Positions 53,089-62,859 of a stretch of DNA of 64,000 nt are shown piece by piece. The stretch comes from Flavobacterium beibuense. GTDB taxonomy: Bacteria > Bacteroidota > Bacteroidia > Flavobacteriales > Flavobacteriaceae. The position numbers were made by a program, and so were the translations under genes. Position 1 is the first letter of the stretch, and each line of letters begins with the position of its first letter. The notes beneath the pieces are model-generated. The model saw nothing but the letters and a program-made list of their open reading frames with translations, did no database searches and was not told the DNA's origin. The stretch lies in NCBI RefSeq assembly GCF_004151245.1, contig NZ_JUIW01000012.1:1-64000 (forward strand), written 5' to 3'.

Positions 53089-53447
53089 TAATAGTTTTGC
53101 GTTTCTAACAGGTCGGCTAAAATAAATTAAAGTTTTCTAAACAAAAAACCCAACACTGTTAAAATCAGTTATTTAACATTTTCATTCGTAGTGACCATAA
53201 AAATCACTATCTCCCTCACACACAATAACGTTTTAACAACAAATCTATTATATTTTTAATAATAAAAAGTTAATTATTGCGATTCGCCTAATATTATACA
53301 AGTACCTTGCCAAAAACGATTATAAAATGAATTTTATGAAAAAATACACAAATTTAACATACAACTGCTTTGTGGTAAATGGCAATTTGGATGGAAAATA
53401 GTACTTTTAACCAAATTTTATTTAATCCGCAGAAATTAAAATAAGTC
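53089..53447. other. AT-rich divergent intergenic region upstream of gpmI
   Basis: About 360 AT-rich bases lie between the YkuD_2-type gene and gpmI. No ORF or RNA gene is supported. A small inverted repeat (ATAAAAT/ATTTTAT, near 53323-53339) is the only structure noted. No exact TAnnTTTG is seen on either strand, so the promoters here are not obvious. Confidence 0.5.
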
Positions 53448-54968
53448 ATGAACAAAAAAGTAATCCTGATGATACTTGACGGATGGGGGAAGTCTCCCGA
53501 CCCTAAAGTATCTGCAATAGACAATGCAAACACTCCTTTTATAGATAGTTTATACACAAAATACCCCAATGCAACCCTTAGGACAGACGGGCTAAACGTT
53601 GGCCTTCCCGAAGGACAGATGGGTAACAGCGAAGTAGGACACATGAATCTTGGCGCAGGCCGCATCGTGTATCAGGATCTTGCAAAAATAAACTTAGCTG
53701 TACAAAACAAAACCCTTAATACAGAAAAACCTCTTGTTGACGCATTTAACTATGCCAAGCAAAACAATAAGAAAGTTCACTTTTTAGGCCTTGTTTCAAA
53801 TGGTGGTGTACACTCGCACATAGAACACATTAAAGGTTTAGTTGATGCCGCAAAAAATGCAGGTGTAAGCAATACTTATATACATGCCTTTACAGACGGA
53901 CGTGATGTAGACCCTAAATCAGGACTTGGTTTTATTACCGATCTTGAAAACTATATTAAAGACACACCAACAAAGCTGGCTTCTATAATAGGCCGCTATT
54001 ATGCTATGGACCGCGACAGACGTTGGGAAAGAGTAAAACTGGCGTACGATTTACTGGTACACGGTTTAGGAATACCTTCTACCAATGCCGAACAAAGCAT
54101 ACAGCAAAGCTATGACGAAGGGGTTACCGATGAGTTCATCAAGCCTATTGTTATGACTACTGACGGAACTAACCCGATAGCTATAATTGAGGAAGGCGAC
54201 GTAGTTATCTTCTTTAACTTTAGAACCGACAGGGGAAGACAGCTTACAGAGGCGCTTACACAAAGCGACTTCCATGAGCAGAACATGCACAAAATGAACT
54301 TGTACTATGTTACCATGACTAATTATGATGACAATTACAAAAACGTTCATGTAATATACGATAAGGACAACCTTACCCAAACATTAGGTGAAGTGGTTGC
54401 CAAAAACGGTAAAAAACAAATAAGGATAGCTGAGACCGAAAAGTATCCTCACGTTACTTTCTTCTTCTCAGGAGGACGTGAAGAGCCTTTTGAAGGTGAG
54501 TCAAGAATTTTATGTCCTTCACCAAAAGTTGCCACTTACGACCTGCAACCGGAAATGAGCGCTTACAGCCTTACCGAAAACTTAGTTCCAGAATTAAACA
54601 AACAGGAGGTAGATTTTGTTTGCCTTAACTTCGCTAACGGGGACATGGTAGGCCATACCGGAGTTATGGAAGCCGCCATAAGAGCATGTGAGGCTGTGGA
54701 TGCCTGTGTGAAACAGGTGGTTGAAGCTGCTCTTGAAAACAACTACACTACTATTATAATTGCCGATCACGGTAACTGTGACACCATGATTAATCCTGAC
54801 GGAAGCCCTAATACGGCACACACTACTAACCCGGTACCTATTATTTTAGTAGACAAAGACCTGAAATACATTAAAGACGGTATTTTAGGGGATATTGCCC
54901 CAACCATTTGTGAACTGATGGGCATACCACAACCGGAAGCCATGACACAACATTCGTTAGTATCTTAA
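53448..54968 (+). CDS. gpmI: 2,3-bisphosphoglycerate-independent phosphoglycerate mutase
   Basis: GpmI interconverts 3- and 2-phosphoglycerate in glycolysis using two manganese ions in the cytoplasm. The N-terminal metal ligand Asp11 is in LMILDGWG, and the phosphoserine nucleophile Ser61 in EGQMGNSEVGHMN. HAFTDGRDVDPKSG, GRYYAMDRDRRWERVK, CLNFANGDMVGHTG and IIADHGNCD complete the active site. Length 506 is standard. It is a single-gene unit ending at a bidirectional terminator. Confidence 0.96.
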   Translation: MNKKVILMILDGWGKSPDPKVSAIDNANTPFIDSLYTKYPNATLRTDGLNVGLPEGQMGNSEVGHMNLGAGRIVYQDLAKINLAVQNKTLNTEKPLVDAFNYAKQNNKKVHFLGLVSNGGVHSHIEHIKGLVDAAKNAGVSNTYIHAFTDGRDVDPKSGLGFITDLENYIKDTPTKLASIIGRYYAMDRDRRWERVKLAYDLLVHGLGIPSTNAEQSIQQSYDEGVTDEFIKPIVMTTDGTNPIAIIEEGDVVIFFNFRTDRGRQLTEALTQSDFHEQNMHKMNLYYVTMTNYDDNYKNVHVIYDKDNLTQTLGEVVAKNGKKQIRIAETEKYPHVTFFFSGGREEPFEGESRILCPSPKVATYDLQPEMSAYSLTENLVPELNKQEVDFVCLNFANGDMVGHTGVMEAAIRACEAVDACVKQVVEAALENNYTTIIIADHGNCDTMINPDGSPNTAHTTNPVPIILVDKDLKYIKDGILGDIAPTICELMGIPQPEAMTQHSLVS

Positions 54969-54973
54969 TAAAT

Positions 54974-55005
54974 AACCCTGCCATTTGGCAGGGTTTCTTT
55001 TTATA
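54974..55005. terminator. Terminator between gpmI and the CoA-transferase gene
   Basis: CCCTGCC pairs with GGCAGGG around ATTT and is followed by a T-rich tract on the plus strand. It lies directly after the gpmI stop and reaches the stop of the convergent gene, so it may serve both. Confidence 0.85.
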
Positions 55006-56275
55006 TATTCCTAAAGGATTCGTAATAACTTCGCTCTACAGTCTCCCTGTGGTCTGGGTGTGCAATATCGGTAAGTGCCTTAACCCTTTGAGTAAGTGTT
55101 TTACCATATAAATCGGCTATACCATATTCAGTTACTATATACTGAACATGAGAACGTGTGGTTACAACACCGGCTCCCTGCCTTAGGCAAGGTACAATTT
55201 TGCTTTCCCCTCTTTTAGTAACAGAAGGCAATGCTATAATAGCCCTCCCTCCTTCACTTAAAGAGGCTCCTCTTATAAAATCCATCTGCCCGCCTACTCC
55301 CGAATACATTCTGTAACCTATTGAGTCGGCACTAACCTGCCCGGTAACATCTACCTCAATGGCAGAATTAATGGCAACCATTTTAGGATTTCTCCTTATT
55401 ACCGATGTATCATTTACAAAAGACGATTCGCGCATTTCAATAAAAGGGTTATCATTTACAAAATCGTACAGCCTTTGCGAACCTATAATAAAAGTAGCTA
55501 ATGCCCTTCCTTTCGCAACCCCTTTGTAATTACTGTTTATTACATTACTCTCTATAAGGTCTATAACACCATCCGAAAACATTTCGGTATGCAGACCTAG
55601 GTCTTTATGGTTAACCAGTTTTTTTAATGCCGCATTTGGAATAGAGCCAATACCCATCTGTAGTGTACTTCTGTCGTCAATAAGCGAGGCCACATACTCC
55701 CCTATCTTATCTTCCTGCTCACTAATAGGAGCCGGATCGTGACCGTGAATAGGCACATCGGCTTCCACCATATAGTTAATTTCAGAAACATGGATAATAC
55801 CATCTCCAAAAGTGCGCGGCATTCTTGGGTTAACCTGCGCGATTACAATTTTAGCATTCTCTATTGCTGCCATACTGGCCTCTACCGACACTCCTAACGA
55901 GCAATAGCCATGACTGTCGGGCGGGGTTACATGTATAAAAACCACATCAAGCGGCAACACCTGCTTTCTGAAAAGCCTTGGCAGCTCACTCAAAAAAACA
56001 GGAGTGTAAGATCCGTTTCCGGCTGCAATGGTGTGCCTTACATTTTTACCGATAAAAAATGAGTTTACAAAAAAACTGTCCTTTAGCTCGGGATTGGCAT
56101 AAGGTGCCTCACCTTCGGTATGCAGGTGGCATACCTCAACATTACGCAGTTCTGCTGCCCTTTCAGCCAGTGCCTTTGTTAATACACCCGGCGTAGCGGC
56201 GGCGGCCTGTACATAAATCCTGTCTCCCGATTTTACTGTTTTTACTGCTTCATGAGCAGATACATATTTTGCCAT
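55001..56275 (-). CDS. Acetyl-CoA hydrolase/CoA-transferase family protein
   Basis: A 424-residue class I CoA-transferase of the Cat1 / 4-hydroxybutyrate-CoA transferase type. Family segments are LTKALAERAAELRNVEVCHLHTEG, VFIHVTPPDSHGYCSLGVSVE, LQMGIGSIPNAAL, LHTEMFSDGVIDL, YSGVGGQMDFIRGA and the C-terminal YIVTEYGIADLYGKTLTQR. It exchanges CoA between acyl-CoA and a short-chain acid such as acetate; the actual pair cannot be told from sequence. It is cytoplasmic. The gene is divergent from map. Confidence 0.9.
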   Translation of the reverse strand: MAKYVSAHEAVKTVKSGDRIYVQAAAATPGVLTKALAERAAELRNVEVCHLHTEGEAPYANPELKDSFFVNSFFIGKNVRHTIAAGNGSYTPVFLSELPRLFRKQVLPLDVVFIHVTPPDSHGYCSLGVSVEASMAAIENAKIVIAQVNPRMPRTFGDGIIHVSEINYMVEADVPIHGHDPAPISEQEDKIGEYVASLIDDRSTLQMGIGSIPNAALKKLVNHKDLGLHTEMFSDGVIDLIESNVINSNYKGVAKGRALATFIIGSQRLYDFVNDNPFIEMRESSFVNDTSVIRRNPKMVAINSAIEVDVTGQVSADSIGYRMYSGVGGQMDFIRGASLSEGGRAIIALPSVTKRGESKIVPCLRQGAGVVTTRSHVQYIVTEYGIADLYGKTLTQRVKALTDIAHPDHRETVERSYYESFRNI

Positions 56276-56291
56276 ACCTAAAATTTTAATG

Positions 56292-56299
56292 CAAAATTA
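56292..56299 (-). promoter_or_regulatory. -7 element of the CoA-transferase gene
   Basis: Minus-strand TAATTTTG matches TAnnTTTG and lies 16 nt upstream of the ATG. Confidence 0.5.
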
Positions 56300-56373
56300 G
56301 CCTCATATAAAGTTACAAAACATGATAAAACTCATGCCACAGGAGCTATTAAAAATAATCCGCAAGAATGTTG

Positions 56374-56381
56374 TACTTTTG
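56374..56381 (+). promoter_or_regulatory. -7 element of map
   Basis: TACTTTTG matches TAnnTTTG and lies 22 nt upstream of the map ATG. Confidence 0.55.
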
Positions 56382-56403
56382 TTCCCGGAAAAATTTTTAG
56401 AAC

Positions 56404-57222
56404 ATGATTATCCAAAAAACCAGAGAAGAAATTGAATTGATGCGCGAAAGTGCCCTTATTGTTTCTAAAACATTAGGTATGATCGCTTCAGAAATAAAAC
56501 CGGGTGTAACTACCCTTCACCTTGATACGCTTGCCGAAGAATTTATTCGTGACCACGGTGCAGTACCGGGCTTTAAAGGCCTTTACGACTGCCCTTCAAC
56601 ACTTTTAACCAGTGTTAACGAACAGGTGGTACACGGTCTTCCTACAAACAGGCCTATTGAAGAAGGAGATATCGTATCGGTAGACTGTGGTGCTCTTAAA
56701 AATGAGTTTTACGGAGATCATGCTTATACTTTTGAAATAGGCGATGTGGCCGAAGAAACACGCAAACTGCTACAAATAACCAAAGAATCCCTTTACGTAG
56801 GTATAAGGGAATTTAAAATGGGTAACCGCGTGGAAGACGTAGGTAGCGCCATACAAAGATATACCGAAGCACACGGTTATGGTGTAGTGAGGGATCTTGT
56901 AGGCCACGGGCTTGGAAAAAAGATGCATGAAGAGCCTAATATGCCTAACTACGGTAAAAGAGGCCGTGGTAAGAAATTTATAGAGGGTATGGTAGTTGCC
57001 ATAGAACCTATGATTAACATGAAGTCTAAAAATGTAAAGCAGCTTAAAGACGGCTGGACGATTGTTACTGCCGATGGAAAACCGAGTGCACACTTTGAGC
57101 ATGACGTAGCCCTTGTAGACGGTAAGCCTGAACTGCTTTCCACTTTTGCATATATATACAAAGCGTTAGGCATTGAGTCTAACGAAGAGGATGAATTCAG
57201 AAAAGTGCCTCTTGTACTATAA
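56404..57222 (+). CDS. map: Type I methionyl aminopeptidase
   Basis: Map removes the initiator methionine from nascent proteins. The five metal ligands are in place: Asp94 (SVDCG), Asp105 (GDHAYTF), His168 (VGHGLG), Glu201 (AIEPM) and Glu232 (HFEHD). His77 (VVHGLP) is also conserved. The 272 residues are slightly longer than E. coli Map (264), mainly at the C-terminus. The stop overlaps the ATG of the next gene (TAATG), implying coupled translation. Confidence 0.96.
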   Translation: MIIQKTREEIELMRESALIVSKTLGMIASEIKPGVTTLHLDTLAEEFIRDHGAVPGFKGLYDCPSTLLTSVNEQVVHGLPTNRPIEEGDIVSVDCGALKNEFYGDHAYTFEIGDVAEETRKLLQITKESLYVGIREFKMGNRVEDVGSAIQRYTEAHGYGVVRDLVGHGLGKKMHEEPNMPNYGKRGRGKKFIEGMVVAIEPMINMKSKNVKQLKDGWTIVTADGKPSAHFEHDVALVDGKPELLSTFAYIYKALGIESNEEDEFRKVPLVL

Positions 57223-57989
57223 TGAAAAAGCTGTTTAAATTAGTTCTCAATACCATACCAAGACCTATACTTATAAGGCTTAGTTATGTTGCAAGGCCTG
57301 CATTGGCATTAGCACTGAAAGGTAATACCTATACCGATCCTATTGACGGCAAAAGCTTTAAAAGCTTTTTGCCGTACGGATACGGACATCAGCGCAATAA
57401 TGTACTGGCGCCGGGTACACTTTCGCTGGAAAGGCACCGTCTTTTATGGCTGTACCTTAAAAATGAGACTGATTTTTTTACAGCCTTTAAAAAGGTATTG
57501 CACTTTGCTCCTGAACAGGCATTTTATAAGCGTTTCAGGAAACAAAAAAACCTCGACTATACCACTACCGATTTAAATTCACCCTTGGCTGATATTAAAG
57601 CAGATATCTGTAATCTTCCATTTGAGGATAACAGTTACGACCTTATACTTTGCAACCATGTTTTAGAGCATATCCCTGACGACACTAAAGCCATGGAGGA
57701 ACTATACCGCATTATGAAACCGGGCGGAATGGGTATTTTTCAGATACCCCAGGATTTGAAACGCGAAACCACTTTTGAAGACAACACTATAACCGACCCT
57801 AAAGAACGCGCCAGAATATTTGGACAGTATGACCACGTAAGGGTTTATGGGCGCGATTATTTTGACAAACTGAGAAGTGTAGGTTTCCGTGTTGTGGAAG
57901 AGGATTACACAAAAAAAATCGCCCCAGCTGATGTGGAGCGATTTTGTCTTGCAAAGGGAGAAATTATCCCTGTATGTTATAAAGATTAA
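57222..57989 (+). CDS. Class I SAM-dependent methyltransferase
   Basis: A 255-residue methyltransferase_11-like protein. The usual order is visible: LHFAPEQAFYKRF (in place of a canonical glycine-rich motif I), DYTTTDLNSPLADIKADICNLPFEDNSYDLILCNHVLEHIPDD and YRIMKPGGMGIFQIP. The substrate is not predictable. It is translationally coupled to map, and its last 4 bp overlap the convergent M16 gene. Confidence 0.85.
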   Translation: MKKLFKLVLNTIPRPILIRLSYVARPALALALKGNTYTDPIDGKSFKSFLPYGYGHQRNNVLAPGTLSLERHRLLWLYLKNETDFFTAFKKVLHFAPEQAFYKRFRKQKNLDYTTTDLNSPLADIKADICNLPFEDNSYDLILCNHVLEHIPDDTKAMEELYRIMKPGGMGIFQIPQDLKRETTFEDNTITDPKERARIFGQYDHVRVYGRDYFDKLRSVGFRVVEEDYTKKIAPADVERFCLAKGEIIPVCYKD

Positions 57990-60808
57990 TTTGTTTCCTC
58001 AGGCATAAGCATTGCTACTACCTTGTCTTTAGTGAGGTACTTTTTGGCAACCGCCTGCAAGTCTTTCGTTGTCAAGGCACTTACATTACTCTCAACCTTA
58101 AATATCTCATTTAAGTCTTCACCGGTATTGTAACACCAGTTAAAGTAGCTCATCCAATAATTGTTTTCTTTTATTTTCTTTTTGTAATCAAGAAGCTCAC
58201 CTTCCTTAAATTTATTCAGGTCTTTTTCTTCAGGGCCATTTGCTATTATTTTATCAAGCTCCCTAAGTGCAGAGTTTGTAAGTTTTTCTGCATTTTCAGG
58301 CCCGCAAGGAAAACCTATGTTAAAGCTATACCAAGCGTAAGGCACTTTGCTTATACTACCGTTGGCATTAATACCATATACACCACTTTCGTTTTCCCTT
58401 AATTCTTCTAAAAGTTTAATCGTTAATACTTCTCCAAGGGCTTTCATAGCCAGAGCCTCTTTAGCGTCATATTTTGAAGCTTCTCCGTAAAACATTATTC
58501 TAACAGTACTTTTAGGATCAGTGCCCTTATTAACCACTTTTTTATGTTCTCCGCCCAAAAGCCTGTAACCCGGATCGGTCATCTTTTCTTTATCAGTTTT
58601 AACAGTAGGTAATGATGCAATATACTTAGCTGCATATTCTTCCATTTTGGCATCATCAATATTACCTATAAAATAAAACTCAAAGTCGGCCGCATTTGCA
58701 AAACGCTCTTTGTATTTTTCATAAGCCAGTTTATAATCTGCCTTGGCCCAGGTTTCTTTTGTTGGTATAATACCGTTAAACCTTGGATTGTCTTTATAAA
58801 GGAAAGAATAAAGTTCCTGCTGGAAATAGAACGATGGCTGTGAAGCCATATTATCAAAAAAGGCCGATTGCTTTTGCTTATAACCCTCAAAAGCCTCTTC
58901 ATCATAATTCAAGTCAGTAAAATAAGCATACATCATCTGCATCATATACTCCATGTCTTTTGGGGTACAGCTACCATCCATCTGCTCTGTAGTACTTCCT
59001 ACATAAGGAGAAACCCTGGCAATTTTACCTGTCATAAACTTATTGATATCATTAAGTTTTAAACCTGAAAAACCAGCTTCAGCAAGACCATTCATGGCAA
59101 ACTGTATTTTATTGTACTCATCGTCAGAGTAAAGGTTATTACCTCCAAAGCTTATTGCCTTCATTATTATTTCGTCGTTTTTAAAGTCGGTTTTTTTGTA
59201 TACCACTTTAGCACCGTTAGAAAGATATAAAGTAGTAGTACCTACTTCATCATCGTTCTCTTTCTTTAATATAGAACCGGCTACAACCTCATTTCTTAAA
59301 AGACTTGATGCAACCGCTGCATCTTCATAAGGAGTAATATTATCTACAGACATATCAATTACAGCCAATACTTCCTGTTCAGTAGGTTTTTTTAAGCCTT
59401 CTTTTTCAGGACCGGTAAAAATAACTACCCTATTATCTTTTTTAAGATACTTACCCGCTAATGCATTAATATTTTCCAGTGAAGCTTTATCCAGCAATTC
59501 TTTTGTTGCCTTATACTCCCACTCTATACCGGGCATAGGCTCTTTCTCAAGAAAATTAGACTGATATTCACTTACAAAACGTGAAGAATAGGTTTTATCT
59601 CTCTCGTTATAACTTTTCTCCAGATAAGCAAGTCTTTCTGTCTTAGCCCTTTCCAGCTCGCTTTGAGAGAAGCCATATTTCCTTACCCTCTCGCTTTCCT
59701 CTACAAGCACCCTTAAGGCATCCAGCTGCTTATCTTCTGATGTCATTGCAAAAGACATATAAGCCTCTTTTGACCTAACCATAGCACCACCGTGATAGCT
59801 GTATCCGAAAGTAAATGGCGGATTTGGTGAATTCCTAATCTCTTCAAGCCTGTTATTAAGCATTGTGGCAAACAATGACCTTTCAAGACTACTTTTATAA
59901 TCGTTAACAGTCACTATTTTCTTAGGCTCTGTATAGTCTTTATAAAGTACCTGTACCTGAGAACCCGAAGCTTCCTTATCCGTCTCTATACAAACAAAAG
60001 TTTCCTCGTGGTTAGGAACATCAAATGTTTTTCTCGAGCGCTCTTTTTTAGGGTTCTTATAAGAAGAGAAATGATCTTTTATCTTCTTTTCCATAGCATC
60101 AACATCTATATCCCCCACTACAATAACCGCCATTAGGTCGGGCCTGTACCAGTCTTTATAGAAGTTTTTAATCTTATCATAAGTAAAATTCTCAAGGATT
60201 TCCTTTTGACCTATCGGCAAACGATTTGCATAATGTGATTTATACATTAATTTTGGCATGAATTGCTTCATCATTCTGTCGTCTGCCCCAAGCCCAAGGC
60301 GGTACTCTTCCAGCACAACACCTCTTTCTTTGTCAATTTCTTCAGGTGTAAGCACGGCGTTAAATGCCCAGTCTTCCAGTATACTGAATCCTTTTTCAAG
60401 TTTTTCCGCATCATCCGAAGGTATAGGCAGGAAATAGACCGTTTCATCAAAGCTGGTATAGGCATTAAGGTGCTGCCCGAATTTAACCCCGATACTTTGC
60501 AGGTAATCTACAAGTTCGTTTTTAGGAAAATGTTTCGTACCGTTAAAGCACATATGCTCCATAAAGTGAGCAAGCCCCTGCTGGTCGTCTTCCTCTAAAA
60601 TAGAACCCGCATTTATAACAAGCCTAAGGTCTACCTTGTTTTCCGGCTTGGCGTTCTTTCTAATGTAATAGGTAAGTCCGTTTTTAAGTTTTCCTGTTCT
60701 TACGGCGGGATCAAACGGAATAGCAGAATCCCCTTTAAGGTCGATGTCCTGTGCTGAGGCAAGTAAAGGTGCAGCTACCAGAAACATCCATAATCTAATC
60801 TGTTTCAT
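57986..60808 (-). CDS. Secreted M16-family zinc metalloprotease
   Basis: A 940-residue pitrilysin-type protease with a signal peptide (about 1-19, ending ASAQ), so periplasmic or outer-membrane associated. The inverted zinc motif HFMEH occupies residues 81-85, inside GLAHFMEHMCFNGTKHFPKNELV. A second, inactive M16 repeat makes up the C-terminal half, the usual two-halved chamber. LKNGLTYYIRKNAKPENKVDLRLVINAGS is a typical start. It should degrade peptides or small proteins in the envelope. It is a single gene. Confidence 0.94.
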   Translation of the reverse strand: MKQIRLWMFLVAAPLLASAQDIDLKGDSAIPFDPAVRTGKLKNGLTYYIRKNAKPENKVDLRLVINAGSILEEDDQQGLAHFMEHMCFNGTKHFPKNELVDYLQSIGVKFGQHLNAYTSFDETVYFLPIPSDDAEKLEKGFSILEDWAFNAVLTPEEIDKERGVVLEEYRLGLGADDRMMKQFMPKLMYKSHYANRLPIGQKEILENFTYDKIKNFYKDWYRPDLMAVIVVGDIDVDAMEKKIKDHFSSYKNPKKERSRKTFDVPNHEETFVCIETDKEASGSQVQVLYKDYTEPKKIVTVNDYKSSLERSLFATMLNNRLEEIRNSPNPPFTFGYSYHGGAMVRSKEAYMSFAMTSEDKQLDALRVLVEESERVRKYGFSQSELERAKTERLAYLEKSYNERDKTYSSRFVSEYQSNFLEKEPMPGIEWEYKATKELLDKASLENINALAGKYLKKDNRVVIFTGPEKEGLKKPTEQEVLAVIDMSVDNITPYEDAAVASSLLRNEVVAGSILKKENDDEVGTTTLYLSNGAKVVYKKTDFKNDEIIMKAISFGGNNLYSDDEYNKIQFAMNGLAEAGFSGLKLNDINKFMTGKIARVSPYVGSTTEQMDGSCTPKDMEYMMQMMYAYFTDLNYDEEAFEGYKQKQSAFFDNMASQPSFYFQQELYSFLYKDNPRFNGIIPTKETWAKADYKLAYEKYKERFANAADFEFYFIGNIDDAKMEEYAAKYIASLPTVKTDKEKMTDPGYRLLGGEHKKVVNKGTDPKSTVRIMFYGEASKYDAKEALAMKALGEVLTIKLLEELRENESGVYGINANGSISKVPYAWYSFNIGFPCGPENAEKLTNSALRELDKIIANGPEEKDLNKFKEGELLDYKKKIKENNYWMSYFNWCYNTGEDLNEIFKVESNVSALTTKDLQAVAKKYLTKDKVVAMLMPEETN

Positions 60809-60940
60809 ACAATTATATAGTTGGTTTGATTTTTTATTAACTTTAAAAATAACGATTTATTGCCTATAATTTATAGCAAATCCCTAAGTGTTAAAATAAA
60901 TTTTAAGAATCCTAAATTTCTCTTATCTGCTTGTATATAA

Positions 60941-60948
60941 TATATTTG
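60941..60948 (+). promoter_or_regulatory. -7 element of the T9SS plug gene
   Basis: TATATTTG matches TAnnTTTG exactly and lies 37 nt upstream of the ATG at 60986. Confidence 0.6.
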
Positions 60949-60985
60949 CCTATATTTACGCTCGTTAAGTAATATTATTTAAGAC

Positions 60986-62257
60986 ATGCTTAAAGCACAT
61001 ATACGACTTGTTTTTCTAGTTCTGTTTTTACAATTACCACATATAACTAAAGCACAAACTCAGGTGCTTCAGGAAGTAGCCCCTCCTTATAACATTAAGA
61101 CGGCTTCATTTATGAAAAACGGAGAAAACGTATATCCTTTCTTTAGGTTGGGAGACAATTTCCAGTTTGTGTTTGATGATCTTTTTGGCAATGAAGCCAA
61201 CTATTACTATACACTTACGCATTGTAATTACGACTGGACCAAGTCTCAGTTAACGGTTAACGAATATCTTACAGGTTTTGACACACAGCGCATACAGACT
61301 TACCAAAACTCTTTTAACACCCTACAGATTTATTCGCACTATACATTAACCTTCCCTAATAAGTTTACTTCAATACGACTAACAGGAAACTATATACTTA
61401 ACATACTTAACGAAGATAGGGAAGTTATACTGTCCAGACGCTTTATAGTGTATGAAGAGAAGGTGGCCGTACCCCTACAGGTAAAAAGAGCCAGAGGAAT
61501 GAACGAAAGGGATGAGGCACACAACATGGACTTCTCCATTAAGACCAATGCCTTTATTTTCCAGACGCCGTTACAGAATGTAAAGGTAGGAATCTTTCAA
61601 AATGGGAGGTTTGACAATGCCATATACAATATTAAGCCACAATACACTATAGGCAACGACCTTATATACAGATATGATAAGGAAACACAGTTTTGGGCAG
61701 GTAACGAATACCTCTATTTTGACAATAAGGACATACGGAATGCCGTAAACAATATTGTAAGGGTAACCAGCGGTGAGATATATAATAACACACTCTACAC
61801 CAACGAGGCACGAGCTAACAAGCCATACACCTATTATCCCGATATAAACGGAAACTTTGTCCCTAACAACATAAACCTTAGTGTTACCGACGTCAACTTA
61901 GAGTCAGACTATGCATGGATATTCTTTAAACTTGAGGCGCCCACTTTCTTTGAAAAAGAAGACATATATATAGGCGGCATGTTTAATAATTATGCCAAGA
62001 CCGATGAATACAAAATGGAGTATAACGAGAAAACGGGCATCTATGAAAAAGCCGTAATGATAAAACAGGGCTTTACCAACTATATGTATATTGCTGCCAA
62101 CGCCAAAGGAAAGGTGGACGGCAAAAATGCACCAGACGGTAATTTTTTTCAAACAGAGAACGATTATAACATTTTAGTATACTACAGAGAGAACAATGAA
62201 CGTTATGATAGGGTAATTGGTTACGGATACGCCAATTCAGAAGATATTATAAACTAA
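60986..62257 (+). CDS. Type IX secretion system plug protein (DUF5103)
   Basis: A 423-residue exported protein with a signal peptide (about 1-24, ending TKAQT). Family segments are FPFFRLGDNFQFVFDDL-like text (YPFFRLGDNFQFVFDDLFGNEANYYYTLTHCNYDW), EYLTGFDTQRIQTYQNSFNTLQIYSHYTLTFPN and NYILNILNEDREVILSRRF. This matches DUF5103, the family of the Plug protein that closes the periplasmic side of the SprA translocon in F. johnsoniae. It should therefore work in T9SS export of cargo such as the adhesin and protease in this window. Confidence 0.88.
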   Translation: MLKAHIRLVFLVLFLQLPHITKAQTQVLQEVAPPYNIKTASFMKNGENVYPFFRLGDNFQFVFDDLFGNEANYYYTLTHCNYDWTKSQLTVNEYLTGFDTQRIQTYQNSFNTLQIYSHYTLTFPNKFTSIRLTGNYILNILNEDREVILSRRFIVYEEKVAVPLQVKRARGMNERDEAHNMDFSIKTNAFIFQTPLQNVKVGIFQNGRFDNAIYNIKPQYTIGNDLIYRYDKETQFWAGNEYLYFDNKDIRNAVNNIVRVTSGEIYNNTLYTNEARANKPYTYYPDINGNFVPNNINLSVTDVNLESDYAWIFFKLEAPTFFEKEDIYIGGMFNNYAKTDEYKMEYNEKTGIYEKAVMIKQGFTNYMYIAANAKGKVDGKNAPDGNFFQTENDYNILVYYRENNERYDRVIGYGYANSEDIIN

Positions 62258-62328
62258 ATATCAGTTAGTTAAAAAATTCTTTCTGATAATTTAATATCGT
62301 AAATAAATCTAAAACAATAATTAATTCG

Positions 62329-62336
62329 TATTTTTG
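62329..62336 (+). promoter_or_regulatory. -7 element of apaG
   Basis: TATTTTTG matches TAnnTTTG and lies about 24 nt before the preferred apaG ATG. Confidence 0.5.
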
Positions 62337-62360
62337 TTAGGCAATTTGGTTATGCAACAT

Positions 62361-62747
62361 ATGGTAACACAAATAACAAGAGGCATAAAGATTTCGGTTT
62401 CTACTAGTTTTGAAGGCACTTACTTTAAAAACTACAAGATTCATTTTGCCTTTACTTACGAGGTAACCATAGAAAACCAAAGCAAAGATTCCGTACAGTT
62501 AAATTCCCGCCACTGGGAAATTTACGACTCCCTTAATGATATTGAAATTGTAGACGGCGAAGGTGTAATAGGCAAAAAACCTGTTTTAAAACCGGGCGAA
62601 AAACACACTTACAGTTCCGGCTGTCTTTTGGCTTCTCCTTTTGGAGCCATGAGAGGTTATTTCAATATGATTAACTTTACTTCTACCCGAACTTTCAGGG
62701 TAATTATACCTACTTTCAGGTTAAGCGCTCCTTTTGCCCTTAATTAA
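62361..62747 (+). CDS. apaG: ApaG family protein
   Basis: A ~128-residue single-domain beta-sandwich protein matching ApaG. Family signatures are ITRGIKISVSTSFE, YEVTIENQSKDSVQLNSRHWEIYDS, VVGEGVIGKKPVLKPGEKHTYSSGC-like text and GAMRGYFNM. In Enterobacteria ApaG is linked to Co/Mg resistance, but its biochemical role is uncertain. The ATG at 62361 (VTQITRGIKI) best fits the family. An ATG three codons upstream (62352) is possible, while the TTG at 62334 lies within the -7 element and is rejected. Confidence 0.92.
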   Translation: MVTQITRGIKISVSTSFEGTYFKNYKIHFAFTYEVTIENQSKDSVQLNSRHWEIYDSLNDIEIVDGEGVIGKKPVLKPGEKHTYSSGCLLASPFGAMRGYFNMINFTSTRTFRVIIPTFRLSAPFALN

Positions 62748-62810
62748 AGTATTTTCAGGCATACCCATTCATCAGTGATTTTTTTGCAATTAAACAGCAG
62801 ATTATTTCCG

Positions 62811-62818
62811 TATATTTG
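62811..62818 (+). promoter_or_regulatory. -7 element of the P5C dehydrogenase gene
   Basis: TATATTTG matches TAnnTTTG and lies 41 nt upstream of the ATG. A TTTG at 62783-62786 is a possible -33 element with 24 bp between. Confidence 0.65.
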
Positions 62819-62859
62819 CATTACTAAAAATTTTTTAATTGCTTAAATTATAAATTATT

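Noticed and set aside
53354..53665. 103-codon minus-strand frame upstream of and into gpmI
   Set aside because: Most of it is antisense to the conserved gpmI N-terminus, and the rest is AT-rich intergenic DNA.
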